Notes: a model not told the origin generated them from the sequence alone. A stretch of 64,000 nucleotides of DNA from Luscinia megarhynchos (GCA_034336665.1 CM067570.1:10066002-10130001); one strand, 5' to 3'; positions 38,601 through 53,600 are shown, counted from the stretch's first letter. Program-made: numbers and translations.

Positions 38601-41600
38601 AGGGTTCTGGATGCTGTGTGGAATAATCTGTATTTTCCTGCTGCCCACTGTATTTCTAGAAGGCTTTTAGAGCAGTAAGCTGAACTTGTAAGATTTGTTT
38701 CTGAGCTGGTGCATCCTTTGAGACCCGTGAGAATTCTCTGTGTGAGTCTGGGTCTCAGTGTGCCTCAGGACTGCATGTGGCCTATTTCTCACTCTACAGC
38801 TCCCCAGTTGTTTGCATTCACAGATGTTTGGTCATTTGGTTTTCTAATGTAAGTCAGCAAAAAATAAACAAATTCGCAGCTCAACCACCCTTGAGTCCCA
38901 GAGTCTTAGAACATGGATTATTTTCTGACCGAGGTACTTGTTTCCAGCCATGGTCATGCTGATGACACTGTACTCTTGTTAGATAGTCTTGTCCTTGGGC
39001 AAGGCCTAGGCAAGGCTGAGTGAGACACAGACCTATAAAGCTGCCATGGAGTTTAAAGTATTTAAGGGGCTTTAAGTAACCAAATGTCCTTCTAATGAAC
39101 TCACCTTCTGATGAGTTTATTTTTCAATACTCTGAGACTTTCCATTGTGACTAAAATGAACACAAAACTAGACAACAAGCCTAATAACAGAACTTGGGTA
39201 CTGAACCTTCACAGCTGTGTTGCAGATGTGGTATTTGTGGCAGGAGGTCTCGAAAAGAGAACTGTTATTTTTTCCTAATGACACAAGGTAAGAATGTGAT
39301 TCTGTAACTCCTCACTAAAGGTCAGCCTTCATGTAACTGGAAAAGGAATTAATTACACATAAACTTACAATTAAATATACAAGTATCTTCTGTGATACTA
39401 TCACAGAGTCACACAGTACTCTGTCTTAGATATTTGATAAGCTATTTTTATGGTTCTGTAATTTAAAGTAATAAATTTTGTCGGTTTTGAAGTTCAAAGA
39501 AGAGGCTTTAAGCAAAATCTAGTCCCTGAAACACCTTAACCACCACAGATCCAGAGTGCTGAAGGATCAGATCATCAAAAGCTTAGCAGTAGTTCTCTAG
39601 AGCTGCCCTAGCAACTTTTACATGTCTCAGTCACTATGTCTTTTTCCCCTGTCTTCTGAATCTCATTCAAGTAGTTGCTTTTCTTCCTGAAGCTTCCCTT
39701 AGCCAATTTCCCATTCAAGTTTCCTGCTGGACAGTGCATGCTCTAGGAGGCTGCAGGTAGAGCTTGGCTTGCAAAGCCTTGATCATGGGAGGCTGTGAGC
39801 TCCTTGCCTGATGATGTGAATGACATTACCTCAGCTGTCTGGCTTTCTGTAGTGGTGGCACCCATGGCATTAGGAGCTCACAGCTCACAAAGTGTTGGGG
39901 ACCAGGATGGCCACATTCCTCACCTCAATACTGGCTGCCTCATCTGCCTTTTTCATTCTCCACTGGCACGCTGCTGAGAAGAGATTTTTGACGAATGGCA
40001 GCATAGCAAGCTCCAGCTATTTAGGAAAGATGCCATTTGATATCCCATGTCTGAGACTGGCAGAGAGGATGACTGTTATTTTTAAATTAGAATTGTGATC
40101 TAAAAGAAGAGTTCAGATTTCTCCCTTCTTCAGTCCATTGTCAAGTCTTGTACAAGATCCCAGATGCTGATTTTTAGACTAAGTAATCATAGTCATTATA
40201 TTTCTTTTGACATCAGGGTCTCAAGATTGGAGGAATGTTTGACTTCAGTTGGCAGATCTGAGTGTAGAATCTGGGTGTCTGAACTCTCACACAGCCTCCT
40301 GCTCTGAATTATTTACTATCAGATTCTCTCTTCCTCTGTTAACTTTTTAGGAAACTTAGATGAATTTTCACACACTGGCACCTAGAAGGTGACTAAAATA
40401 GCTGTTTCCATAACATTTTGTCATCTTTTTCTCTGGTAGCTAACAGCTCTCTCACTCACAAGAGTGAGATCATAATCTATAATCATAATCTTTCTTCCAA
40501 AGATAAATGTCAGGATCAAACAATCTAACAAGCAGAGCTTGTTAGGATTTGCATTTTAGGTCATAGAATCCTAGAATGGTTTGTGTTGGAAGGGACCTTA
40601 AAGACCATTTTTTTCCAACCCCTGCCATGACCACGGCCTCCTTCCCAGAGATCAGGTTGCTCAAAGCCCCTCCAGTCTGGTCTTGAACACCCCCAGGGAT
40701 GGGAAGTACCTCTTCGGGCAACCTGTGCCAGTGCCTCATGGCCTCACCATGAAGAATTTCTTTCTAATATCTAATCTAAATTTTGCCTCCTTTAACTTAT
40801 AGCCATTTCTGCTTGATGTAGTACTGCAGATCCATGTGAAAAGTCTCTCCCCAGCTCTCTTGGAGCTGGTTTAGGTATTGGAAGGGGATCTAAGGTCTCC
40901 CCAAAGCCCACTTCAGGCTGAACTTCCCCAGCTCTCTCAGCCTGTCTTCATAGGAGAGGTACTCCAGCCCTGTGGTCATGCTCAGCTTTAAAAAAAGTTG
41001 CACTTTTTGTTTATATTTCACATGGGATGCACGTGGAAGGGGGCTTTATTGACTCCTAGCCGTTGGTGTAGCATGCAGTGATGAGCAGAATCCATCAAAC
41101 TTCAGTCCTGTGGTGTCCCTTTTGCTGCTTCCATTTAGGAATAAACAAATGGCCAATATTATCTTCTTGGAAATATTTAAACAGATGGAGAAAATGTTAC
41201 TCTTCAAAATGGGTTAATCTGAATTGATCATATAGACAATGGAATAGAAAAATTACATGGCAACAGATTCTTTTTAATGAAATGATGTTTCAATATGGCT
41301 TTGTTTCCCTTTTCTCTGCCCTGCCCAACACAGCTTTGTGCACACTGTATTTGGTCTGTTCAGCTAAAATACCTATGAGCTTAGATGGGACCTCTTGTCT
41401 AGATGCTTGCTTGGGCTCTTAGTGCAGATGCTTTTGTAGAGGGTTTTTCCCTCTCTGCTCCCTCTTCCTTTCAGAATGTGACAGTCTCCAGCAAATCTGT
41501 GCAGAAAATTCTTCTTAAAAACCTAAAGAACAGCAATTTCCTCTAACTTTGCAGAAAGATCCAAAATAAACCTTTTATTAGACAGCTTTTTTATTATTGA

Positions 41601-44600
41601 TTTTCAAATAGAATTTGTATTTTAACATTTGTTTTGATTGCAGATGCCTCAAAGACCTCAAAGCCTGCTGAGAAGAAGACCAAGAAGCCTAAGACCACAC
41701 TTCCCCCAGTGCTGCCAACAGAGAGTAAGTGACTGTGATTTGATTTGCTTTCTTTTCAGTGGAAACAAAAGAGTGCTTTGGGATTCTGTGGTCATTCCCT
41801 TCTGTTTGCAGACATAGTATCAGAAGCCTGTGCTGTTTCTTTAGCTCTTGCACTTAAGTCATGTGAAATGAGTTTTTGCCATGTGGGGATTAGAAGTAAG
41901 AACCCAAACTGTGAGTTCAGACCTCACCCACTCCACTCTCTGTTTTTCATAATGGTGCAATAAACTTGTGACACCGATTTATTTTTGGCTGCCTCTCAAA
42001 GAGCACAGAAATACTCGGGCAGTTTGCTTCAATTTGTGTTGTGTCCTGTGTATACAATATGAAGTTTTACTCTTGGTAGGCAAAGCATCTTGACTGAAAT
42101 GCCCTGTAGAATAATCTGTCCTTTTTTGGCATGATCATGGAGAATGGTTTTGCAAATGTTGAATTCTTTGTTTTAAGCCTAAATGCTTAACTTGCTTTTA
42201 ATGCTTTCTGAAATAATAAATTAGCTATAAATTGCCATGTTTCCTACTCATCATATGTGCATTTGGTTAAGAGGAAACTTTAAATGGTAAAGGCAGCACA
42301 ATAATGTCAGTTTAAGGAATTCCTAACACCAGTACTATTTATGAAATCAAGGGATACAAGTATCTCTAAAATCAAAACTGGGCTTTGAAAATTGTTTATC
42401 TAAGATGTCTACCATGTGAGTTCCTAAAAAGATGTAAAGATGTGGTTTAATGGAAACATGAAATATTTTATCCATCTCTCTCAAAAAATAAAAAACAAAT
42501 AAACTCTAATCTGGTCTTCCAGCAAGAACATTTTCAGCTGCTTTCAGCAGGACTCAGAGCAGTTTTATACTGATTGATGATCACAGGTAATAATTGTGCT
42601 TCTGGAAATGTGACTTACATGAAACTGTGCCCTGGACTACAGCTATTTCTGAGTTGCTGGCTGAGCATTATAACTCTCTCTCCAGCCTCTTTTTGGGGAT
42701 GTGGGAAGAGTCACACTGACCTGCTCCACCTCTGCACCTGAGCTTCAAGTGCATAAATAATAACAATTAAGAACAATGGTTTTGTTATTGAACATCGATA
42801 GAATAGAAAATTTTAAAGCCCTTTAAATCTCCAGTGGAGATTTAAACAGTGTTTTGAATTGTGTTTTCTGTGCACACAACACACACATTTCCTCTGATCC
42901 TCCCAGCAGTGTTATCAATTGCAGCTTTCCCAGGAGAAAGTGTAAGTTGGGAAGTAAGTCTAAATATGGAGATCTATGACCTGATCCACATCCTGCTTCT
43001 TTTGCTTCTGATTTTAGTGGAAATTAAAATAGATTACAAAACAGAAGCGTCAATTCTGATTGCAGAAATATTTGCGAAAAGAAGGTTGAAATAATGGGGA
43101 ATGGTTTTTCTACATGGCATATTATTTCAGTGTTTCAAATTCTTGAACTTCTCATAAGCTCTTCTTTTCAAAATATCTTTAAAACATCTTTCCTGCTGCA
43201 CATTAAACATCGAGGTAATCAGAGAGAATGTTAGGAAACTGGGCTTTGAAAGAGTTTTTGGAAAAGCTTTGCAAAATACATATTTAATTTTAAAAGGATT
43301 TGGCTCCAGAGATTTCACAGGTGGTTTTTTAACGTCTGAGTCTCAGAGGAATGTGAGTATTTGACATCTGAAATAAGGTTTTATTTGAATGTTTGTCAGG
43401 GGCAAAATATACAAAGCAGATCCAGTGGACTCCACAGTTCCAATCTACACTAAAATTCTTATCAGATGTAGAGACTGTAAAGTTCCTTACCTGAAATAGA
43501 ATGGGCTTTACAAGTCAGATGCTTGTCTATCTTTACTGTATATCTCTTGAAAAGAAGGGTATTAGAGAATAACTGTGAATAAAGATGTCCCAATCTTGTA
43601 AAGAGATATATTTTTACTCTGCTCTTTTCTGGTCTTTGTTGCCACATCAAGTTACCAACAGTCCAAGTAGAATGTCCAGATTGATATTGAAGAAAGAGAG
43701 AACAATAATTCCTAATAATGTGATTAGAATTAATAATGAATAAATTCTGGATTTTGAGTAGTGAATTCAGTCACAGCAGTATATACTCTATGGGATAGAG
43801 AGATCATATACTCTGTACTTTTTAGAAATTCTTTTCAGGGAAATGATCCCTATTTTCCATGTTCTGTAAAGAAGTGCAAGTCAAATTTCATGGTTAGCAG
43901 CTCTGTCATCCTTTTCTCCCATTAGATAAATTACAAGTGATCCTTGGTTTTTTTGCCCTAGAAGAAACTTTTTAAAAAGTAATTAACTTTAGGTTCCTGA
44001 AAGCAAAGATAAATACGGTTTTTTTTGTGGAAAAGAGTGAATGTTGTCAGTATGTTAACTTGTAGAATTTGTCTCACTCTGAGAATAGTTGCTGACTCAG
44101 GTCATTTGGCTGCTCATTCTGACAATGTTATTTAATTACTGGAAGCTTGGGGTTTGTAAGCTACAGAAATCCAAGAGTAAGCAGAATTTGGGGCATTGCT
44201 TCCTTTGATATGCAATACATACTGGATTCTGGTGTAGAATAAGAAGAACATTATGAAGGAAGCTATGTGTCATTCAGTGATTAACAACATCTCTGAATGG
44301 ATGCTTGCAGTGTTTACTGCAGGAAGATTGCTCCCATGCTGGCAAATTACAAAATTTACAATGTATTTCCTTTTGCTTAGAATTAATATTGTGTCACCAG
44401 AATTTAGTAATAATTATGCAACCAAAACCACTGCACCCTCTAAGGATAAATAGAATAAATAATACTCTTTCTGAGAATAAGAAACAGATTCACCTTTGAA
44501 TCTGGGTGAAATGAAAAGGGAGAAAAGGGGAAGAGCACCTCTGGAACTGGTTTATTCTTTACTGACTGCACTGACTTGGGCTTTGCCATTTGGGTCTTTG

Positions 44601-47600
44601 CTCAGTGGATGTCAAATGTTACTGAGTTAGAATAAGCAAGTGTTATGTTCCTTCTAAAAGTGGCAGTGGAAAATTGGACCCTTTCATTATTTATCATGCT
44701 GCATACTCTGTGCCATGCCAGAACAATCAATGGGTAATGTAAGGGTCTCCTGGCTTGACACAGCCCTGTAGCAGAAACAGTAAGCCAAAAATTCTCACCA
44801 CTTGAACATTTCTCTAGAAAGCTTTGAAACTGCTCTGAAGGGATTTAGGCACCCAGTTCCCTTTGAAATTAGAACTTGCTTCAAATTAAGCTTAAAGGGA
44901 ATTGCTTACTTCAATTCCCAAAGCCACTTGCAAAATCTTCAGTGCCTATTAAATAAATGTTTTTGTCACAACAAACTGGAAAAATCAAAGTGCTGCTTGA
45001 GATTTTTAAGAGTAAATAAAGATTTGAATGTTTACAAATAAATACTCCTTTTTCAAAAAAATATATTACTACTCCCCACTTGCAAATATTTTGTTGTCCT
45101 TAATGTGTCTTAAGTAGAGGACCAAAACAGAAGGAATTAGCCCAAGATGAGGCAGATTTGTTTGCAGGTATAGATCCCAGCTTTCTTGATCCTCAGTCTC
45201 AGGATTAGTTTGCATGCAGTATTGAAGATAGTATAGATTTTTTTTTTAAGTGGCATCACAGTAATTTACATAAAGCTATTATAACTAAATAATAGTAGAC
45301 TATGAGTTTTCCAAAAGGACTTTTTTCAAATGCTTTTTTCAAGATTTGTTGATGAAAAAGGAGTATTACAGCAGTTAGATTCTATTTTTTAAACTTCACC
45401 ACGGCTGAGCTGTGCAACATAACTTTACTATAGTAGGAAGAAAAACTGTGTCCCACTTATGGCTACTGAGAAAAAAAAATTAATGCTTTAGAAAATAATC
45501 CTCATAAATCTAAGCATTGGATTGAAGTGTTTGGAAAGAAATGCCCAAAGATTTTTGTAGGCCTAATTCACAGCACTACTTCCAGTAAATATTAAGAAAT
45601 GGCAATTATCACCTGTCACAGACATTGTAATGAAAACCTAACAGGATATCCTGGATTCCCTCATCTGAGTAATACATGTTAAACCCACTGTTCTCATATC
45701 CAGACCACATACATTGAAGGGCTGACCCAGCATAGAGTTTGATTGCACAAATGTAGGTTCTTCTATTCAGTTAAAAATAAAGTTACATCAAAGAAAATAA
45801 CTTTGTTTACACACCTGCAAGTTATTTAGCAGTACTTTGTAGCTTGCTGATAGAAATCTTTTATATATATACTACTATATAAAACATTTGATTTCATATC
45901 AAACACATTTTTGGTTAGGTAGCTGTATTATCTTACTGATGAATAAATATTAATAAAATGTCACCACTGGCACTGTCCAGACGAAATCCTTTGGCAGGTT
46001 TCACTGTTACCTTCCCAGATCTGAATTTTTAACATTCTGGTACTTGAATGCAAGGCTGAGCAGTGAGATCTCTGGAACAATGCACCATAAAAGTAAATAT
46101 GCTAGACAGGACTCCTTATTATGTTAATATATTCTTGTCCATAGTAGGGAGAATTCTAAGTGTTAATCACCATGGAAAAATTATGAGTCAGTGGCCAAGT
46201 GATTAGCATGCAGTGCTGTTATTTGCTCTTCAATAAACAATCTTGTCAGAGAATCCAAGTCCGCAAGCACCATTTTAAGAAAATATTCTTAAAACATTAA
46301 GCTTGATGTGTCCAATTTAGTTAATGTATAACTAAATCAGTTAACATTTCAAGCTTTGTATTGATTTTCCATTCTATGAAAATAATATGAAACACAGCAT
46401 AGATTAATATGAAATGTTTCAAAATCTTTATTCCATGACAGATTATTTTGTGCCAAGTGTAAAACTTACCACTTTCTAAGTGAAGAACTCAATTACTAAG
46501 GAAGTTACTGTTCTGGTCAGAGATGTTCTTTTAATAATTGCAGAAATGTGGGTGCTGGGTAGCAGCTGTGATCTCTGGCTGCTGCTGACCTCTTTGGTCA
46601 CTGGGATAGTCTGAGATGCTCTTGAGGGTCAAGAAGCTGCCCAAGCCAGTTCCCTCAATCCCATTCATTTCCCAGAAGGCTCATGCTGCTCCACTCCTGG
46701 CTGTTGAGAGATCCAAGACATTTTCTGCACAGTGACTGCAAGTACTTTGTGTGTTGGAACAATATGAATTCCATTGTCAGAGAAGCCTCTAACCAAACTT
46801 TTCAAGAAAAAATAAATCATTCCTAAGATGAAAATTCCACTCTTAATATATGTAAATCAAATTGCCATTAGCTATTTTTAAGACTTAAACAGGATTTCTC
46901 TGAAACTCTAAATTATGAAAGGTGTTGCCTTCATCCCTGAGGCTCGGGGGTCCAAGAGTGAAAATAGCTGTGCCACAGGACCCAGCAGCCAAGTTGGGCT
47001 GAGGTAAAAAGGCAATGCAAGATTTAACCTGCTGACTGAAGGTTGGTTGCTTCCAAAGATGAAGAATAATTCAGTCACTGTACATATAAAATGAGCAATG
47101 GAGAAACACCATTTTGTTGTCCAAATCCCTTCTCCTGAGTGCCCGTTTCAGCACTGTTTCTCTGATGCTGGGCATGCATTTGGAATCTCTGCCAAGTTCC
47201 TTTACAGCTCTCATCGTACTGACATTTTCTGAGTTAATATTGGCACAGAACATTATTTTCCATGTATATTTCATGGAGTTCATCCTACATGTCTGTATGT
47301 TGACAGAAGAAGACAGAAATGTTTATTGACTGTTTATGCAGAGAAAAATGAGTAGTTTTTGCAATGTGGCCTTGAACTGTAGAGGTGCCATGCTTCATTA
47401 ATTTTCAGTTGTCGTTGGCTAGAAACTGCACATCTGAGGTATATAATAGAAGCATAAAGTTTCTTCTCTATAAAACAGGGACTTAATCCATTGGCTTAAT
47501 TAATGTCCAAAAGCATATAGCACCTAGTTTTTCCCACCGAAACCATTTGGAGCTCCTGAATGTCCAGATGACCTGGCAGTATTTTCCTGGAACAGGCTGG

Positions 47601-50600
47601 GTAGCAGGATAGAACCTACCTTAGATTCCTGTCTCTGCACACTTGGGCACAGCTTTTTAGTGTCTAATTGTAGATGTTCTCCCAGGACATAAAAAAGGTG
47701 AAAATTGAGCTTAAGAAACTAAACCTTTCTGTCTTGCTTCCACCAGAGCTCTTAGAGCATTTTACATGGCCTGGATTGTTTGTGAGCTTTATTTCATTCT
47801 GGTTCTTTTCTGCACTGCTCAGATTTGCTTTAATTGTAGAAGTTGCTCAAGAATTGTGCTACTAAAGTGCGATGGAATTGTTTATTCCTTCAGCTGAGCT
47901 GTTTTCAAATACTGAGTTATTTTCAGTGTACCAGATCATATTATTGAAGCTTTGAGAGCTGGTATATGCTAGCTCTCTTGTGACTGGAATGCAAAAGTGA
48001 GTATTTCCTGGGTTTTATTTTTGTTTTCAGAAGGCAGAGGCTGTATATTTCTCAATTAGACAATCTCTGCATGATTTAGAAACTAAATATGGGATGTTGC
48101 AATAAAATTACAGTTGTTTTTAATGAAAAATAAAATAAAAGCTTTAAAAAACTTATGAAGCACACAAACACAAATAACTGACTTGTATGGAATTAAGTTT
48201 TCTAATTTCTGCTTGTCATCGAATTTAAACCAGAGTTGCTTTCTTTTTCATTGTATTTAGATACTAAACAGTTATTTGGAAATATTATAAGAAATTTGCT
48301 CTTTGAGATGCAATGAAGTGAAACTGTTTAAACTTCCAAACCTTGATCAAGTTTTTAAGCTACTGGTGTTCAGAGCATTACACCTGTCATTTTCCTCTCT
48401 AGCAATTAGCACATTTTTCTCCTGTTTCATCTTATCTGTGCTAAAATCTGTAGTGAGTTTTTTGTACCATCAGGTAAGTCTGTGACAGAATAATTGATTA
48501 CTTTGACCACAAGGTCAAATGTATAATTTTTTTCTGTACTTCTAGCTTTCAGTCATTCCATGCTTTCTGGCAAAGCAGGCAGAAGGTTGACAGAGAACAG
48601 CCACTTTTGATTCAGATCTGGATATGTATCCCCAGAAGGGTCTGGAGGAGGTTACACTGGGTTTCATTTCCATAGGGGAGAGAGAGACCTCCTGATCTCA
48701 CATCCCACAAGCCTTAAGTATCCAAATGAGATGGGGAGGAAGGAGCAAAGACTTGTATCTGGGCTTTCCATAAATTTTCCTTAAATATTCTTCTTACCAT
48801 GGTGTCTGACACATTGCAGACATGACTTCTTTTTTCAGTTTCTCTTGAACTCTGAAAACGCTGAAAACAAAACAATTTAGTTCCTTTAGGAAGATGAAAT
48901 CTTGACATGTTTTGCATAGGAGAAGGTGGTTTTCTATGTGCCTGTAGTATGAGAGTATGTCACTAGCCCTTCTGCTCTCCTGAGCTAAAATGAGGCTGTT
49001 CCACAAGCAGACAGAAGCAGGGATAGGTCTTGTCCTTATGTTAATGGAGTTAGGTATTAACTGTACTTGTTTACCAGGTGCTGAAATTCATCACTACAGA
49101 AGACAAGCACATAATTTTTGGCATGTCCCTCAGGGAAAACAGTAGGAATTATGGATTGGTTGGAAATACTATCTTGAGTACTGATTTTTTTTTCAGATCC
49201 TAAGAGTTTTATTTCATGCTTTATGAAAGCAAGTTGTGCAGAGAGCCATTTCAGGGGAGGGCTATTCCTATTTTTAGTAAAATTCCAAAAAAGGGAAGCT
49301 AAAAAAGAAAGACGGAGGCTTCTGAGTGTGTCTGCTCTCATGACTGCACCATCAGGGAGAGGAAGAGCACAACCAAATGCCTGGCAGATACCAGCCTGTG
49401 TGGGGTTTTTCCCCTTTTTGCTTTATGTCCCCCCACTCAAACACAAGCTCTGCAAGAGGCAAACCTGCCTGTAATGTTTATGTTGTTTCTAGAAGGCAGA
49501 TTCATTTAAGGGGCAAATATCAGACCTTTTACTTCCAGGCTGATTTTCAGCATCGTCCCTTTTCAATGTAAATACCAAAAGACAGACAAACCATCTTTAG
49601 GAAAAAAAATGCAGTAGAAGTAGACTTGAATGCACATTTCCAAGAGGCTCAAATATTTTAATGAAAACAATCATTTGACCTTGTCAGCTTTGAGTAATCT
49701 TATTAGATTTTTTTTCATTAACTGTCTCCAGCAGCCTTTAAAAAAAAAAAAAAACAGTTGCATTTCAAAGAGAAGCATAAGATGAGCTGGTATTCTTAAG
49801 GAAGATCTAAGAACAGTGGAGTGTACACTATTAGCCAAAGAAGCCAGCTACACAGAGCCAGAGACCTGTCCTTGTACTCATCCCCTTCCACCCTGCCCCA
49901 GCCTTTCATTTCTGCTCAGGGCTATTTGTGTCTGCAAAACAGGATATTCAGCCAGACCTTCCAGCAACCCTTGGCAATCTACATGGTTTGATGAAGTCCA
50001 GTTGCAGTCTGTATATCCTGAGTTAAGTGAATATAATGTCCTGGTGGGTAAAAACTAAAATTTAAACAAAAAAAAAATTGTACTTACATATAAAAAGCAG
50101 TGCCCTAGCTGAATGAAGTGATGAGTTCAGCTCTCAGGTCAGTTCAGTTCTTGTTCTCTGCTTTGCTGCTATGGAAATCTTCACTGAGGTGAGAGTCTTT
50201 AAAACTGGCTTAAGCATAGTTGTTCCAGTATGCAGCACCTTGCCTATTAACTAAGGTACTGAAATTAGTACACAATGTAGGCCAAGGGGTGATCCATGAG
50301 TGAAAATCATACTGGATTCAGGGATTTGTTGTTTAGGGTTTTTTTCTGAAAAATAGCAATAGTATTTGTAACCCAAGATGTACTTGACAAATGGTGCTTT
50401 TTCTTCATCCTTGTTGATCTCTGTTCATATCAGGCTTAGTAGTGTGTGGAAGCAATCAAATTCCTGTCATTGTAGCTTGTATTAAAAGCAATCAGCTCTG
50501 AGAACAGACCCAACAGCTACTTCATTTCAGTTTAGAGAAAAGCAGATAATATGATGTCAAGTACAGTATACACACAAACAAACATTTTACATGTTTCTAA

Positions 50601-53600
50601 ATCATATAACTGAGTTTAAATGGGGTTATGCATCTAATGAATAACTAATGGATTATTTCCATTAACAGGGATGTTTAAGAGCAGGTGAGAGGCCAGACTC
50701 TACAGGCCTTCCAGCTGGCATCTGATCATGTACATAGTTTCATCTGCATAATATGGCTCCAACCTGAAATAAGAGTTTCAGCTCAGCTCAGGGTGTGACC
50801 ATGACAAAGAGGAAAGCTGCTCTAAGAACACCACTTGCTGCCTCTGCTTGTACAAGTCAGGCAGGAAAAATTATGTAGAAATACATTTGCTGTCACTCAC
50901 CACAGCAGCCAGGGTACATGTCATTCTGTTGGTGGCACAAAAAGCAATGTGTCCCTTTAATGAGCAGTTGTGCTCTTTGAAGGCCTCAGTTTAAAGAGGG
51001 TTAAGTCCCCATGGAAGATGTGGCAGGACAGATACCTTGCTTACACCCTGGTAACCCAGTAATACTGGGATAAACACCTCACAAGTACTCATCTAAACCT
51101 TTAACTAGTTCTGTTGGTTTGGCAGTTGTCAAAGAAAGGCTTCTTTGGCTTCTTTTTTGTCTCAGCCATAAGTACTGTGAGAATATCCCACCTTTCAGTT
51201 TTCGTGTTTCTGATTTCTACAAAATCAATAAATTCAGAGCATATAAATGCCAAGAATACTTTTAGGGAAAATTATTTAAAAATTGAAAGAAGATGGAAAA
51301 AGCTTTTCTGTATTCACTGCATAACTGAATAAACACTGTTGTTGACAGCTAAGCCATTAGTTAATTTTAAAGTCATTTGGTCTTTTCATATCCTATACCA
51401 CATCACCTACTACCTCCAGTTACTCTAAAAACCAATCTGTCTGTTGTTTGACGTATAGCAGTAGACTCCCACAGTGGTTTTGCAATTCATGGCTCCTGAG
51501 TTTCATGGAGCATCACATTATGTGTTCCAGGTTGCCATGCACAGCTTGTAGTTTGCTACAACCAAAAGGCTTAAAATAAAAAATCTGCTTTTATTGGTTT
51601 GGTGAAATCAGGGGGATATTTTGCTGCTCAGTCTTTCTAACTTGAAATAACAAGAAAAGAAAAGAAAAAAGAAAAGAAAAAAGAAAAGAAAAAAGAAAAG
51701 AAAAAAGAAAAGAAAAAAGAAAAGAAAAAAAAAGAAAAAAGGAAAGGAAAGGAAAGGAAAGGAAAGGAAAGGAAAGGAAAGGAAAGGAAAGGAAAGGAAA
51801 GGAAAGGAAAGGAAAGGAAAGGAAAGGAAAGGAAAGGAAAGGAAAGGAAAGGAAAGGAAAGGAAAGGAAAGGAAAGGAAAGGAAAGGAAAGGAAAGGAAA
51901 GGAAAGGAAAGGAAAGGAAAGGAAAGGAAAGGAAAGGAAAGGAAAGGAAAGGAAAGGAAAGGAAAGGAAAGGAAAGGAAAGGAAAGGAGACAAAAAAATT
52001 CAAAATTTTTGCATCTGTTGTGACTATCACTAGGCACCTCTGTATAGTCTGCCAGATACTCACAAGCACTTAGCACATGCTGCTTCCGTTGGAGGCAATA
52101 ACATCTTAAACCCAGACTACTTCAATCACACTGCCTGGTTGAGCATAAGAAAATAAGAAATGTTCTTTCACAGCAGAGGCCATTCTCTGACCAGGATGGT
52201 TAGAATTGCAGGCAAAAAGAGAGTCCTGTAAAAGGAATGAGCTCCTTCACTTCTGGAATTCAGTGGTTTAAAGGCATCCAGACTGTTGCATTTAATATCC
52301 ACCACTATGCATAACTCCTATGAATTCGCCCTTTGAACCTGTTTATGTTTCTGTAGTGTAAAACATTACTTGTTTGTGAAGGTAGATTATGGATGTTGTA
52401 TTTAGCTTGGTGTTTCTCTTATGCCAGCTGTCTGGTAATTTAATTGGGTAAACTCTAGTTCTTGTTTTGTGAAAAACAGTTAATAACCATTTTCTACCTG
52501 TGTCTTCTCTACTGTTCTTCTGCTTACCCTGCACAATTTGTAGAACATTGTCTTCCAAAAATTTATGGATCCAGATTTCAAATTCTAAGCCATATTTTTG
52601 TAGCTATGACCTTTTCTTTTGAGAATATAGCAAAATGTTGTGCCTGCTTAAGGAAGAGGATGAGGCAGAGGGGTGGTGCTAATATTTACTTTTGGTATAT
52701 TGCTGTTTCCTTGCAAGCTCACAAGTTGTATGAGAAGCAGCACGTGGTGTAAACTACCCTACTTTTTACTGAGATCATTCAACATTGATTATGCTGGAAA
52801 TCTGAGCAGAAATTCAGTATGAGATGGGTCTTGGCCCAGTGTTTTCACCTGTGAAACTGCTATAAAGGATGGATGATGACAGATAGTGGGAGAAGTGTAG
52901 ATTTCTTTGATTCTTTTAAAAGTTTCAGCTTCAGCTGTAAATATTCTGAGAATCTTCCAGGATAATAAAAGTGGTTTTTAAAGGTATTTTTAATTCTCTA
53001 GTTTAATATGCTGGAAGAATATATTATATTTTTCAAATGCCAACAAAGCATTGCTATGGATATTTGAGGTTAGTCTGGTACCTTGCAAAGCTCACCTTTG
53101 AATTCACATGGTTTTCTGTTTGTTTTTCTTTAACTAGGTGAAGCAACAGTGAAGAAGAAACCAGCTCCAAAGACTCCTCCAAAAGCAGGTAATTTATTGC
53201 ATGTGTCACCCACATTTACCAGTGCAGCTGTTTGCTTACAAAGTTTGTTTGCATATGTGATTAAATGGTAGGTAAGTCAAACTTGTTTACACTGTACTAG
53301 GAATAAAATTATGAGCATCCAAAGAAGTTACTTTCAGATGGACTACAGGAAGATTCTACAAAGTGTCAGTAGTGTGTAACTTGTGCCCTTTTGCATATCC
53401 ACAACAAACCTTGGCTTTCTGTGAAATAATTTTTTCTGTGTATCACAGAATCCTCTGCATGAGTAGCTACCACGGAGAAGGTGATAGATTCCACTTCTCC
53501 TATCACTGGCATTATGGTTTGTGTGTTTGCAGTCTCCAAGGCAAAACTATCTATATTAAAGTTACAAGGAAATTTCCTCTATGGGAACCTGTTTTCAGTG

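Larger units (their letters stand above)
41725..53137 (+). other. MYLK: MYLK intron, 11.4 kb, with a large purine microsatellite
   Basis: Donor gtaagt and acceptor taactag. The standout content is the 339-nt pure-purine tract at 51652-51990, about 1.15 kb before the next exon, which is only 51 bp. The rest shows short A/T runs, such as TATATATATA near 45862, and no supported gene. Confidence 0.8.

Noticed and set aside
51741..51988. CRISPR-like regular array
   Set aside because: The units are contiguous with no spacers, and the genome is vertebrate: a microsatellite.
51591..52076. Long - strand open frames (118-161 codons) of Phe/Leu/Ser repeats
   Set aside because: They are direct translations of the GGAAA/TTTCC microsatellite, which has no stop in these frames. 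There is no domain or gene context.
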